This document shows positions 10,818 to 22,759 of a stretch of DNA of 64,000 nucleotides, piece after piece (position 1 is the first letter of the stretch; every line of letters starts with the position of its first letter). Both the position numbers and the translations under genes were made by a program. The notes below the pieces were generated by a model that searched no databases, was not told the origin of the DNA, and saw only the letters and a program-made list of their open reading frames with translations. The stretch lies in NCBI GenBank assembly GCA_963971225.1, contig OZ020268.1, forward strand, positions 60,263,900 to 60,327,899. The letters run 5' to 3'. This DNA is from Melieria omissa (lineage: Eukaryota; Arthropoda; Insecta; Diptera; Ulidiidae).

Positions 10818-12272
10818 ATGTTAAAGTTGCGGCCACAGGATGGTAGTACATTCCATAAATTCAAATGCGGTGAAATATTTTGTGTCAACCCGACCACCTA
10901 CAGTGTGGCATGCTGCCTGTGTGGCAAGAAAGTGTTTTTCGACCAATTTCCGCAGCACTTCCAAGAGGAGCACCTTGCGCGACTGGAGCATAACAGCAGA
11001 AGCACAAATGACATTGAGTCGTTTTACATAAAATCAGATGTAGATCCCATAAAAAGCGAAGATGAACCGCAGGCGAAAATCGAATTGAGCCTTTGTGTAG
11101 GCACTAACGACGCCATTGGCAACGATGACGACATTGAGGACGAGAAGCCAATTGATTTTCTTGACTTGCAGCTGGTGCAAACTAAAGCAGTGGAAGCAAG
11201 TGTGCCACTGCCAATTGATGAGGACGATATACCGCTCAGCCAGAGGCGAACCAAACCACCACAGAAAGTAGAAGTCAACGATTCTGAGTCAGAAGCAGAG
11301 CCAGAGCCTGCAGCACAAGATGACTTTGACTGGCAAAATGACAGCTCCAGTCAAAGCGACGTGAGTGACCTTGCAAATAATTAATGAGCACTTGACTTGA
11401 GCCTTCTGGTTTTTCTTTAGGATGCATCCTCGGTCGATGGAAAGAACAAGGAGAAGCTTCCCTTCCCATGCTCTGAGTGCCACCGCTCGTACAAATCGAA
11501 GCGCAGCATGCAAAACCATTTTCGGCAGATTCACAATCCGCAACGAAAGCCAAGGAAACCAAAAATGAAGCACAAGTGCGACGAATGTGGCGAGTTGTTC
11601 CACTCGGAGCGAAATCTACGCGGTCACAAATGGAAACACACCGGCATTATATGCGAAGTCTGCGGAAAGTCGTTCACGCAGGTGGGCAACTTAGTGCGTC
11701 ACAGGGTACGCCACACGGGCATCAAGGCTCACAAGTGCGAATTGTGTGGTAATTGCTTCTTCACATATAAGGAGCTAAGGGCTCACATGGTGCGCCACAC
11801 CGGCGAGCGTCCCATTATTTGCGAGATCTGCGGAAAGCAATGCCGGGATCATGGTGTGCTGACGGCACATATGCGTCGGCACACCGGCGAGCGGCCGGCA
11901 ACCTGTGGTGTTTGCGGCAAGAGTTTCTATAGCTTCCACGATCTAAACGTACACGCGGTGACGCACAGTAGTGAACGACCATTTGCCTGTGACATTTGCG
12001 GCTCTACCTTCCAGCGCAAGAAGTCGCTGCGCGTTCACAAGAAGTTGCACTCGAAGGTACGTAACCACGAGTGTAAGGTGTGCGGCAAGGCTTTTGCGCA
12101 ATCGGGTGGGCTGAACGCGCACATGCGAACGCACGATGCCGCGCTGACCAGGAGTATACTGACCGCAGGCGTTGCAACTAGCGAAGGAGGGGCCGATGTG
12201 GCTAGTAGTGGCGCAGTTGCCGCAGTGGCTGTCGATGCAAATCCACACGCCCTCAACACTGCCAACAATTAA
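10818..12272 (+). CDS. C2H2 zinc-finger protein (probable transcription factor)
   Basis: Two exons, 10818-11360 and 11421-12272, joined across a 60-bp GT-AG intron, encode 464 residues. An N-terminal Cys2-His2-like motif (CCLCGKKVFFDQFPQHFQEE, about residues 32-52) is followed by a long acidic linker (residues 80-180). Eight consecutive C2H2 fingers occupy roughly residues 195-425. Several linkers have the TGER/TGIK form that marks DNA-binding finger arrays. The C-terminal 40 residues are Ala/Val-rich. It most likely acts in the nucleus on specific DNA sites; the target is unknown. I do not recognise a specific Drosophila orthologue. The ATG at 10818 is the first in frame. An AATAAA motif about 30 bases after the stop may be the poly(A) signal. 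Confidence 0.92.
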
Positions 12273-12839
12273 ATGAAATCGAAATTTCGTAAAAACTAAA
12301 CGCAAATAAACGTAAACATAATTTTTGTATCGATTGGAAAGCTTAACAGCCAGCCAATGCTACAAACCTACATTTTGTATAGTTGTGTATCTCAAACAAC
12401 TCGGTTTACCTAAATTAGCGTGGTTATCACTGAAAATTCCAACAAGCAAAGATTATTGATCCAAATAGATAATACATTATTGAGCAAAGACATTTGATTC
12501 TATAAAAAGTATTTTGATATCTAAAATTAAAAGGTTCTATTTATATCAGAAAGTGGACTTTACGGCTTTGGTAGTAGTGTGCATTAAATTCCATTTAATT
12601 ACATGTGATAACACAAACTATTATCGTGTGTGGCGACAATTAGCGGCGATGCTAATTGATGCGGCGAAGACTTGCAAAGCAGTAAATGATTTTGGAAAGT
12701 CAGCATGCTCGAATATCTGCAATCTAATCAGTCGGCGATCTGCAATTAACTTGATTAGCACAACCGATAATCGACTTATTTGGCTAATACTTAATAAAAC
12801 TTAATGTGTGCTAGCCAGTTGCACAATTGCCGACTAAAC
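12273..12839. other. Intergenic region between zinc-finger and lipase genes
   Basis: AT-rich 567 bp holding the zinc-finger gene's 3' UTR and the lipase promoter. A 96-codon open frame at 12514-12804 resembles nothing known and is not called. No repeats were seen. Confidence 0.45.
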
Positions 12840-15800
12840 ATGAGGATACTCGCAATTCTATGCATTTGCTTCGGTAAGACAAACAAACTACAATTTGGAG
12901 ATATTTGACTTTACAATGTTTTAGATGCAACACTGGCCTTGCCACTGCGTGAACGCAGCCTCGACATGATTGAAGGTCGGGCTACTGGAAATGTTCGCTT
13001 CTACTTATACACCTTGCAGAATCCCAACACATCTCAAGAGCTGTTTATCGACGATGTTGCATCGGTGCAAAACTCGCACTTCGAAAAAAGTCGCCACACA
13101 AAGTAAGTTAGAGCCATTTCTTTTCTAACTTTCGAATCAGCTTCGCACCGTCGCAAATCGTAAAAGTTCTGTATCCATATACATTTGTCCAGCACTAAAG
13201 AGTCCTGATGTAAATATACCTTTGGTCAAATGGAAAAGTAGCTTAAGTTGAAAATTGGTTTTAACCCTTAACCACCTAGCACCTTTTATTGTCACACTAC
13301 CACCTAACATACGTCTGTGAGACCCCGGCACATAATTATCCGCGTTTGTAAAATTTTGTGAATTACGTTTTAGTTTTAAATTAAAATCAGTTAAGGAACA
13401 TATTAAATTTTATTTTTAATTTATTAAAATAAGAAAAGCATGGGAAAATCAACATTTTCAATTTAAATTTCATTTAAGAAGTCAAAATTTCTTATTTTAT
13501 ACTTATAAACTAACATACACCCATACCTCACTTTGCGTCGTGGTTACGTTCCAAAAAAATACGACGCAAATTGAAACGACGCAAAGTGAATTATGATTTC
13601 CTATAGCAAACCATGTAAAGATCGAAGATAGGTTCCAGGGTTACGAAAATTCTACTTTTTAAAAAGAAAAGTGAACAAAGTCAACATTTAAAAAACAAAA
13701 ATAATATAAAATTTTATTACATACATACAAAAAACAAAAAAAATTCAATTAAAACAAAATAAAATATTCAATTAATTTATAAGAACAAAATAAAAATTAA
13801 TCACTGTCTGATGTCCATAGTGGCTGTTGTCGTAAGTCGGCTTTCTTTCACAAAAGTTAGAAAGAGAATCCCCGAGTTTTGATGGCATGGCGCTAAAAGT
13901 CGTGCCATCTTTTAGAAAAAAAAGAAAATTTCAAAAAAAAATTAAAGACTCGAACCCAAAACAACGCAACTTCGAAAATTTAACGACGCACAGTGAAAAT
14001 TAGTACTAATTCAGCAACGACGCAACTGCGAAAAAACGCAAAACGAAACGACGCAAAGCGAGGTATTGGTGTATTTGGAAAATGAAATCCATTATAACAA
14101 TAACATAAAGATGGTAGTTCTTTGTTCCTTTTTTATATATTCAGTCATCGAAACATATAAATAAAAATAAATATTCTCAATAAAAATAAAACTTTAAAAA
14201 AATTGCAAGACCTTAACTTGCAGTTTTTCGCGAAAGTCAAAACACAGATTGTGTGAGCATTCCAGGAGCTTTGCATTTGAAAAACATTGTGTGTTACGTT
14301 TCTTTCTTGAGTCGGAAATAGAGCAGTTCATACGCACTGCTACCTTTCTTCAGCGCTACTACAAGATGGAGCTGCTGATCGAGTGGTTCCATTGTTACTC
14401 TGGAGGATGCGTTGAATAGCCATTCTGATATCACGTTGTAATTTAAAGCCTACATCGGCCTCAACATCGCTGCAGTCATCGTTCGGTATATTTTCGTCGT
14501 CTGAAAAATCTTCCAACCACCGCTGTATATTTGCGTCATTTAAAGCCATTATTAACCAAAACAATAAAAATCTACGAATGTAAAAAAGTTACGTAACCGC
14601 CTAACAGGGGTCTCATAGACTCCTAGCAGTTTTTTACTCACTAGAGACAAACGCGATCACATCCGACTGCGACATGGGGTTGCGCGGCACTGGAAGGCGC
14701 AAGGAAAAGGTACATGAACTAACACACTTATACGAAGCTCGGGCGTAAATATATTTACGCTTAAAAATCCCTGGGGGTCTGTGAGACGTATGCTAGGTGG
14801 TTAAGGGTTAAATAACATGTCCATAAAAGATGGTCTTGATCAAACGACTTTAGCTAAAAAGAAAAAATTGGATTTTTCAAACGGATGAAATACATTGAAG
14901 CGGTTTGACTTCTATAAAGCTCCAAACTCAACAATTACTCAATTCTCTTATGTCGACTTAAGCTTCTCTTCTACAAATGTATAGGGTTTTTCATTAAGGG
15001 CGTTCGGACTTTTTTTTTTAATAAAACAAAAACGTTTTAAGATATATAAAAAAAATTTATTATGCGTTCAAGTACATTTAGTGGCAATTATGTATGTACG
15101 CTTCAGATGGTCAAGTGGTTTTAGTTCTTGTGTCAATTTGATCTTATATGGATGTAGGCCAAGATCTTTTCGCAAAATTCGCCACAATGACGTCACGGAA
15201 ATGCCCAAATGTTGAGAACGTCGTGTGAGTGATTGATTTGGGTCTTCTTGAACAGATGCTTGAGCGGCGGCAATATTTTCTTCACTTCGTGCATTTCATT
15301 GTCTCACTGGCACTGGAACATTGTTTAGCGAAAATGTGGATTCAAATTTTTGCACTAGACGTCGAATTGTTGATTCGGCAGGCAAATGATGGCGTCGATA
15401 AAATGGTCGTAATGCTCTTAAAGTTGCAGTGATCGAACGCGAATTTTGGTAATAAATTTGAATAACTTGCGAACGTTGTTCAAGTGTGTACTTTTCCATG
15501 ATGATTTGCCAACTAAATACGAGTATAAATGTCAAAAGAACATGAAAAAATATGGCGTGGTTTACCGTCCCTATCGAAAGCAAGTCCGAGCGTCCCTACT
15601 GAAAAACCCGTTATATGTACATATGTAGAGCAACAAAATTCTTGCTACTTACAGGATGATCATTCACGGCTGGGGTGGCTCGTACACCACTTCGCCGAAC
15701 GGAGCTCTACGCCAGTCCTACTTTACACAGCAGGACTACAACATAATTTCGGTCGACTGGTTTCCATACGCAAAACTTAACTATGTCTCTGCGCGTGCCA

Positions 15801-16408
15801 AGGTCCCTGTCGTGGGCGAGGATGTGGCCGAGTTCATTGATTTTCTGCACGACAAATTCGGTCTAAACTTCAACATGTTGGTGGTGATCGGGCACAGTTT
15901 GGGCGCACACGTAGCAGGTTTCTGCGGCAAAAACGTGAAGCGTGGCCAAGTAGCTGGAATTGTGGGCCTCGATCCCGCCTACCCTTTGTATATATATGAC
16001 AACCCTGACACCCGCATTGCTAATACTGACGGCAAGTACGTTCAGACTATACAGACAAATGGCAATATGAATGGCTTCCTTCAGCCTATCGGCATGGCTT
16101 CCTTCTACCCAAATTGGGGTCGCTTGCAGCCGGGTTGTGGGTTTGACATTAATGGCAGTTGCTCACACGGGCGCAGTGTAACTCTCTACGCTGAATCACT
16201 GCGCGGCTATTCCTACGCACCAATCCATAAATGCGTCAACTATGAGAGCATCCGGAATAAGAGCGGATGCGATGAATTTACCACAGATGCCACCATTGGT
16301 GATCCGTTGCAGATACGTCGTACCGAAGGTATCTTCTACTTCGAAACTGAAAATAAGTCCCCCTACGGCCACGTTGGCGATCGCAATGGCGGCGTTCGCC
16401 GCATTTAG
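12840..16408 (+). CDS. Secreted lipase of the pancreatic-lipase / phospholipase A1 family
   Basis: Three exons: 12840-12873, 12925-13102 and 15655-16408, all GT-AG, giving 321 residues. The N-terminus (MRILAILCICFDATLALP) is a signal peptide with a likely cleavage near residue 17. The mature part shows NVRFYLYTLQNPN, then MIIHGWGG (oxyanion-hole region). The nucleophile elbow is VIGHSLGAHVAG, the acidic residue lies in VGLDPAYP, and the catalytic His is in GSCSHGRS. So the Ser-Asp-His triad is complete. It resembles the midgut lipases that form clusters in Drosophila (CG6271/CG6296-type) and probably hydrolyses dietary acylglycerols or phospholipids in the gut lumen. The second intron (2,552 bp) is inflated by transposons, one ending 44 bp before exon 3. 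Confidence 0.95.
13518..14071. mobile_element. Nested TA-flanked MITE
   Basis: CACCCATACCTCACTTTGCG at 13518 pairs with the inverted right end (CACCAATACCTCGCTTTGCG on the minus strand, ending at 14071), with TA on both sides. Several internal copies of ACGACGCAAAGTGAA-like sequence occur. It has no ORF, and it inserted into the piggyBac-like element, so it is younger than that copy. Confidence 0.82.
14340..14549 (-). pseudogene. piggyBac-like transposase N-terminal remnant
   Basis: From an ATG at 14549 the minus strand reads MALNDANIQRWLEDFSDDEN and an acidic stretch, then terminates after 69 residues. An acidic, DDE-rich N-terminus of this form is typical of piggyBac-family transposases. 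The catalytic domain is missing. Assignment rests on the position inside a TTAA-flanked element and on composition. Confidence 0.45.
14984..15610 (-). mobile_element. Internally deleted mariner element in the lipase intron
   Basis: The ends GGGTTTTTCATTAAGGGCG (14984) and, inverted, GGGTTTTTCAGTAGGGACG (to 15609/15610) are flanked by TA. On the minus strand the ORF begins MEKYTLEQRSQVIQIYYQN at about 15499. After a frameshift near 15296, it continues with SEENIAA-, DPNQSITRRSQHLGIS- and LRKDLG-type segments to about 15100. Only the N-terminal DNA-binding half of the transposase remains. Confidence 0.85.
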
Positions 16409-16976
16409 ACTCGATACTTGATTATTGGCTATTGAATTACAAATGACTTTCATTAAACTATAACTGGCATTTTTCTGAAATTTTTGATATTCGTATGTAC
16501 ATTTATTAGTAATTTTAGCATATAAACTCTCTACTTTATTTGTTCCGTTAATTTGTATAATTTCGAGCTCATTCATTGACCATATACATTCATTGATATA
16601 TATAAAAACCCAAAAGGGCAAGGATTCATCTAAAATTGTTATACCTTGGTACAATTACATGTGTGGTGTGTGCAAAAGATACAACAAAATATATATAAAC
16701 TATTATCGACTAATGCTAATTTTTTTACTATAGCATAAGAAATAATTCTGGCGCTGTAATTATTGATTACGAATAATTGCAGTAAACAAAAGGACAGAAG
16801 GTGTTACCAAAGGGGAGACAACAATACTTAATGTAAAATAAAATGTATACGTTAATACTTAGATGGAATATGAATATGCTGCGTACGTCGCTTTGTCCAA
16901 AATATCATTACTCAAAGGAGACTTGTAATTCTTATTGTTATATTTTATGTCGTCTATCATCTGCTCCATCACACAT
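16409..16976. other. Convergent 3' regions of lipase and Traf6
   Basis: AT-rich interval of 568 bp between the stop codons of two convergent genes, so it should contain both 3' UTRs. No repeat or additional gene was recognised. Confidence 0.5.
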
Positions 16977-18275
16977 CTAGACGATGTTGATTTGAATTTT
17001 GATTACCACTCGGTCGCCCTCGCTAAAGCCCTTCTGCATGATATCCGCAATCTTGGCGTATTCCACAAAACCAAAACCACGTGTACTGATGGGCTCCCGG
17101 GGTTGATGGAAGGCCAGTACTTCTGGTTTCGTCATTATAGTGTCGTGCTGCGAGAGATTCGGATCACGTGGGTGCACCATACACAGCTTGATGCGACCAT
17201 TAAAAGGCCAGTCCAAATGGAAGTCGTTTTCGGATTGCATGAGGTGAACGTGTAGGCTAAGTAAGTCCTGATGCCTTGACTGGATGCTCAGTCGCGCACA
17301 GAACTTGTAGCCATACGGCGAAGTGTAGAAGTCGTGTGAGTACAGTTGGCCAGTGCTGTTGGCGCGTAGCTGTTCCACCACCGCATGGAAATGTGGAAGT
17401 ACCCAGACAATGGTGCCGCCACTATAACGCGGCTCTACCTGCTGGCGCGCTGTTAGCTGCTTGCTAATATTCTCCAGCCGGACATCCTGTTCGCGCGCTC
17501 TCTGCTCTAAGACCACAATGCGTTGATACATGGCCTGTATGAGCTGCTCGCCCGCTTCATTGGCGTACTGTGGTGGAGGAGGGGGCAGCACGCCGTTTGC
17601 TTTCCCACCATTGCTTTCAGTGATGGTCTTCTGTGGGTTCCAAGTGGCAATAGCTGTTTCCTGGAATGCTTGCAGCATTAGCTGCATGTGATGTGGCATA
17701 TCCTGTTTGAGGTGCTCCTCTAGCGCGTTCGTTTCAGGGCGGCCCACAAAGTCACACTTAACACTGGCAAAGGGGCACTTCTCTTCAGTTGCCTCGAGCC
17801 GACGATACGGACATGTGGGCAAATGACGGTCCACTTCAATAGGCGACGCCACAACGGCGCAGCCTAATGGCGAGTTGGGGCACTTGTGTCGTAGCTGCTC
17901 AATCTCGCGGCGAGTAAAGTTGTCGGGGAATATATCGTGCTCAGCAGTGAGCTTTTTGTTGTCCAATGGACAGCATTGGTTGTGGCGGCAAAGCCACTCA
18001 TTCAGGCATGACTTACAGAAGCGGTGGCCGCAGGACGTTAACACGGGCTCGTTCAACCAATGTATACAAATCGCACACTCGTAGCGGGCGTCCGATTCTT
18101 GCAGATCGTTCTCTTCCGAAGTGTAAGAGGAAGTTAGCACTGCCGGTACATAGGACTTGCTGAGCGACAGTGAGTTGGGCGGAATGGAGGACGATGGAGA
18201 CTTGTTATCATTGTAGTGATGATGATGCGACGCCTGCTTACTTTGCTTGCTCGTTGAGTTTTGTAAATTATTCAT
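16977..18275 (-). CDS. Traf6: TNF-receptor-associated factor 6 (RING E3 ligase/adaptor)
   Basis: A single uninterrupted coding exon of 432 residues. Residues about 65-110 form a C3HC4 RING (CAICIHWLNEP, SCGHRFCKSCLNEW, CPLD). TRAF-type zinc fingers follow (CPNSPLGC, HLPTCPYRR, CPFASVKCDF). A helical segment at about 255-285 (MYQRIVVLEQRAREQDVRLE) is the coiled coil, and a C-terminal MATH/TRAF domain ends at IKIQINIV. The N-terminus is low-complexity (Ser/His/Lys). Domain order matches Drosophila Traf6, a ubiquitin ligase and adaptor in immune-related signalling. I chose the ATG at 18275 because TGTGCAG just upstream (about 18288-18294) reads as a splice acceptor, implying a non-coding upstream exon. 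The reading frame itself remains open to 18299. Confidence 0.95.
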   Translation of the reverse strand: MNNLQNSTSKQSKQASHHHHYNDNKSPSSSIPPNSLSLSKSYVPAVLTSSYTSEENDLQESDARYECAICIHWLNEPVLTSCGHRFCKSCLNEWLCRHNQCCPLDNKKLTAEHDIFPDNFTRREIEQLRHKCPNSPLGCAVVASPIEVDRHLPTCPYRRLEATEEKCPFASVKCDFVGRPETNALEEHLKQDMPHHMQLMLQAFQETAIATWNPQKTITESNGGKANGVLPPPPPQYANEAGEQLIQAMYQRIVVLEQRAREQDVRLENISKQLTARQQVEPRYSGGTIVWVLPHFHAVVEQLRANSTGQLYSHDFYTSPYGYKFCARLSIQSRHQDLLSLHVHLMQSENDFHLDWPFNGRIKLCMVHPRDPNLSQHDTIMTKPEVLAFHQPREPISTRGFGFVEYAKIADIMQKGFSEGDRVVIKIQINIV

Positions 18276-19309
18276 TTTGACCTCCTTCCCTGCACACAAA
18301 ATTATCCTATAAATTGTTATTAAATTATTTTTATTAAATTAAATTATTATTACCAGACAAGGATATTATAAAAGTTAGAATAATGGCAGCACTTATCGAT
18401 TTCGGGTTTGCTATTCTGAATACTGACAACTGATTGTTTCAATGTGTCACAGCCAGTGCTCCCGGAAAGTCATACCCATACATAGTTAAAGGGTTATCAA
18501 CCAAGAAGTAACAACCAGTTGACATGTCAACAGACGAGCGATGTATAAGCGGTTACTTAAAGTGCTGCTGTTTTGTATTGTTTAATTTTTAATTCAACAG
18601 AAGAAGTTCTTGTTTACTTTGTAATAATAATAAAGGTAATAACAATAATGAAATTTGCACTAATTTGTCAAAGGCAGAACAATATAAAATATAAAAATAT
18701 AATATAAAAGCATTTGGGAAAAATACTCTTTTTAAGTTTTTGGTCATAAATTAGTTAAATCAACTGCAATCTTAAGAAAGTTTACTGCCTAATGTGTCTA
18801 AGAAATATCGTTTTTGTGATTGCTTTAAAAGTTCACCGCCACTCTGGCCGCAATTAATCGAATCACATCACTAAATATGTATTTATACCTGTTTTGTGTT
18901 TTTTTGTAAACAAATGTATAGCCCAAGTTGGGTGAGTAGCGTGAAAATTATTTTATAGCAGAAGCGGGTGTCGGCAAGTTTCTTAGCAAGTTAACTGCAA
19001 AAGGAAGAGAAGCACGTTGGAAGTTGTCTAATTGTTAAGTACATTGACCAAGTGTCTCGTCAGCGGGGAGGAGATAATTGGAAAAACATAGTAATTTGGG
19101 GCTGTTATTGCAGCCGACGTTGTACGTTGTATTGAATGCAAAACTGGTTCTGGCTGCTTTAGCGGGTGGGTTCGTTGGAAGTGCAACTAAGGCCTGTGCC
19201 TGCTGTTGGATGTTGCTAAACTTGTTCCAACAAGATTTTGTGGATAAAGTTTTTTTGTATTACTTAGAACTGCATAAAAGTGTTTTAGTAGTAAGATTAC
19301 AGAAGGCGA
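18276..19309. promoter_or_regulatory. Shared upstream region of Traf6 (minus) and fz4 (plus)
   Basis: A 1,034-bp divergent intergenic interval. The Traf6-proximal side begins with a probable splice acceptor, so a 5' non-coding exon lies inside. The fz4-proximal part (about 18960-19309) is less AT-rich and is probably 5' leader; it contains a short upstream ATG frame near 19135. No core promoter element is assigned. Confidence 0.45.
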
Positions 19310-22122
19310 ATGTTTGAAGCAACTATTGTGTTTTGGACACTGCTGCTCAGCACTATGACAGTGGGCGGCAATGGACCTGAGGATTTCTCACAGCGCCAAT
19401 GTGAACCTATTCGCATCGACATGTGTCGTGGCATTGGATACAACGAGACATCCATGCCAAATCTAGTCGGACATGAACTTCAAGCCGATGTCGAGTTCAC
19501 ATTGCAGACGTTTGCACCGCTCATTGAGTACGTATGTAGCACCCAATTGAAGCTGTTCTTATGTGCTGCCTACGTGCCTCTTTGTACACCAAAAGCGCCC
19601 ATTCCGATTGGACCGTGTCGCAGCCTATGTGAAAGTGTGCGTTCGCGATGCCATCCTGTTTTACAGGGATTTGGCTTCCCCTGGCCACCCGCACTCGACT
19701 GCAACCGCTTCCCTAAGTGGAATAACCACGAGACCATGTGCATGGAAGGACCTGGCGAAACGCAGTCCGCGGTACAAGAAACAGAACTGTACGCAGCCGG
19801 AGCGACTGTGGCAAAGGTGCTGCCGCCAACGTTACCACTAGAATGTCCCGGCATATCACAGTCACACCTATATGTAAAATTGCACCGATCCGGTCGTTGT
19901 GCTCCACTCTGTGATGCAGATATTCTCTTTGGACAGCACGAAAAGCACTTAGCCGAAGTTTGGGTGGCCACCTGGACATATGCAGCGTTGGGTTTAGCGG
20001 TTATATCAGTTCTATGCCTCATGTTCGGCGATGATGAGTCGAGAAGCGCGTTCAAGTGGTCACGAATTTTAGCACCGCTGGTGTGGTGCCATTTCATGGT
20101 CACCGTTGGTTGGACGGTGCGTTTTGTTTCTGGGCGTACTACTACTGCTTGTGGCTATGACCCACAACTGCCGAAAATATCATTGCTGTTGGTCGATGGA
20201 CTTTCGAACGCCTCCTGTGCCACTACTTTCCTGCTACGTTATTATTTCCTGATGGCGGCTTCTGCCTGGTAAGTGTTCGATCGGTATCGAAATACTATCC
20301 CTCCCCTTCTGTTTACTCCATTTCGGTAGATATACTTGTCATAAATAATTACGCGCTATCCATGGTAGATATGCATTAGAGCTGGCACACAGCGTGCTTT
20401 TGTTAACTGAATTATTTGTTTGCATGAAACCCGTGATTTAATTTTTCAGTCCCAAAAGTCCCAGAATAATTATTTTGGGTAGCTAAATTCATAATTCAAC
20501 TAAATTTAAATTCATAAACCACATAAAACATAAAATAAAAAAGTTAAAATAATTCATTTTTGATATATTAACATATAAGTGGCCGGCAGCCGCCGTGGCT
20601 CAGTTGGTTAGTGCGCGGTCCTGCGAGTCGCATGCAGAGCGACGCAAGATCGAATACTGCATGTAGTAACACCTAAAAAAATAACGGAAAACTCGTTTTC
20701 TCTTTCGGTGGCTGTCCTCTCAGCTGGAAATGGCAACCCTCTGAGAGTAAAAATTGCCTATGAAAAAGCTCCCAACCTGCCGTTCGGAACCGGCATAAAA
20801 CTGTAGGTCCCTTCCACCCGCGTACACATTCACACGCACAACACGGGTGGTTGCGGGAAGCTAGGCCTCAGTCTCGCGTAAGCGGGCTGTCGTGCCAATC
20901 AATTATTATTATTATTATTAACATATAAGTATGAATGAATGTATCCATTGTTATAAATCATTCCACGCATAATTGTAATCCCCGATGCAGGAAATTTGCA
21001 GTCATATGAACATAAATTGTGCTACATAATACAAGTAATTGTATCATGTGGTACTACAATTTAGTTGCGCAGTGTACGAAATGAATTTTTGTTTTAGGTG
21101 GGCAATTCTTTGTTTGGCTTGGCATCGTGATGTAAGGCGCAGTAGCCCGGATGCGCTGGGGCATTTTGCTGCTGATATATCGGCTTGTACTCTTCCACAT
21201 GATGCTACTAAGCGGGTACGAGGCACCACCAATGAGAGAAGTTACTTTAATGTAACACGGAGTAACGTGGCTTGCTTTGCCGCTTGGGGGCTACCTGGAT
21301 TTCAAACAGCCGCCGTGATTGTGGCGCGTCTTGTAGACGCCGACGAACTTCTTGGTAGGTTGTACTTATTTTTTTTTAGTTGTCACCTAAGTTGTAATTT
21401 GTTATTGAATAATGGCAGGCTCCTGCTTTGTGGGCAATCAATCAGATAAGGGACTGCAAATACTGGTGGCAACCCCATTATTTTGCTATTGGATTTTTGG
21501 CTCTATGAATCTTGGATCAGGCTATCTGGTCCACAGACGCACCAACGAGATTTTGCAGAGCACTAATTCCACAGCAGTACCAAAGCAATTACAACTAAAG
21601 ATCGTCAAGTGTGGCATCGGCGCATTCCTTATTATTTACTGTGTTCCATGTGCACTGCTTCTGCTGGCCATTATCTACGAGTTCGCCAATATTGACGTGT
21701 GGTTGAATGTACCACCGTACGTGACAGCAACCGAAGGTATCACCACGCCGTTGTGGCCGTTTTTAATGCGCGCTTTTATGGAGTTAATGTTAGGAATTAT
21801 TTGCTTTGCTTGGGTATTGGGACCGAAAATTTCAATAATGTACAAGCGTCAGTTGACACCCCGCCCAGTTAAGCAAATATCTGCCGCCAACACATCGGAA
21901 CGGAGTAGTCGCATCCCAAATGTCGCCTACAGCTCAGCATCGTATTATACAATGAGGCAGCACCGATCTTCTGGTGGCATCTCTATGAACCAGATATCCA
22001 ATTATACTTTGGGCAGAAATACGTCATGCTTAGCAACTGCACCAACGTATTTGCACACAAATCGGTACAACTTCAAACAGGCGCAGCAGTTAGACCGCCA
22101 TGGGAATGAAACTATAGTTTAA
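19310..22122 (+). CDS. fz4: Frizzled-4, seven-pass Wnt receptor
   Basis: Three exons (19310-20268, 21098-21354, 21419-22122), all GT-AG, encode 639 residues. A signal peptide (about 1-20) precedes a cysteine-rich Wnt-binding domain (about 29-145) with ten Cys, including MCRGIGYNETSMPNLVGHE, FLCAAYVPLC and the last pair DCNRF/TMCMEG. Seven hydrophobic helices follow, the first near ATWTYAALGLAVISVLCLM. The CFVGNQ motif sits after TM4. The GIGYN form of the CRD fits Fz4 rather than Fz or Fz2. After TM7 the usual KTxxxW Dishevelled-binding motif is replaced by KISIMY. The first intron carries a SINE in sense orientation. The product is a plasma-membrane receptor for Wnt ligands. Confidence 0.94.
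20581..20916 (+). repeat. tRNA-derived SINE, family 1, copy 2 (in fz4 intron 1)
   Basis: A complete copy with head GCCGCCGTGGCTCAGTTGG, body and (ATT)n tail. A 14-bp target duplication, ATTAACATATAAGT, is exact at 20567-20580 and 20917-20930. The perfect duplication and intact A box suggest a fairly recent insertion. It is in the same orientation as fz4 and far from the splice sites. Confidence 0.93.
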
Positions 22123-22759
22123 TTCTAGTATTTCTTGCCTTTTTGTTGATCATTGCAGCTGTGATAGATATAAATGTATTGCAAATGATATTTGAAATTC
22201 CTAAAACCAGTTTACAATAATTGTATTTGTAATTACCGTGTAGTGCATTGTGTGTTGCGAAATGTGTACTTAACTATTTTACTTAAAACTACATGTGCCA
22301 TTAATTATAAGGGTTTATTTATTACTAAACGCTTCTTAAGTGGAATTTATTTAGTGTCTTAAAACTTGCAAAAGTTATTTTAAAAATGAATAACTAAGAT
22401 GTGTGCAAACTATATTCTCATATGCAACCAGTTTTCCAACGTGAAATATACGTGCATGTTTTTGAACGTTTACTACTACAAATTATATTTTATAATAATA
22501 ATAACGAACACATGTTTCATTCAAATCGTACGGTTTCTCAGTGCTTTTGATTTAGGAAATTTAATTAGATTATTTCCATATTATTACACTTTCTTTAGTA
22601 CCACTAATCTAATCGCACTTACTGTTTCAATACTCCCACGTGGATATAGACAGTAAAAATTGCACTTTTGGATAGTATAAATTATTTATTATAATTATGG
22701 TTAAGCTTTACATTGAAGTTCTTATAATTGCTTCATGGGTTCTGTACAAACTAGCGCTT
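22123..22759. other. Convergent 3' regions of fz4 and the FAM177 gene
   Basis: AT-rich 637 bp with poly-pyrimidine tracts. Expected to hold 3' UTRs. The open frame at 22399-22656 is hydrophobic and AT-driven and is not called. Confidence 0.5.

Larger units (their letters stand above)
13265..14807. mobile_element. piggyBac-like element in the lipase intron
   Basis: The ends CCCTTAACCACCTAGC (13265) and GCTAGGTGGTTAAGGG (to 14807) are perfect inverted repeats flanked by TTAA at 13261-13264 and 14808-14811, the piggyBac signature. A subterminal motif (ATACGTCTGTGAGACCCC near 13311, inverted near 14776) adds a second inverted pair. A short transposase-like remnant is present at 14340-14549. A smaller MITE is nested at 13518-14071. 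Confidence 0.88.

Noticed and set aside
22399..22656. 85-codon hydrophobic frame downstream of fz4
   Set aside because: AT-driven composition, located in the expected 3' UTR, no similarity.
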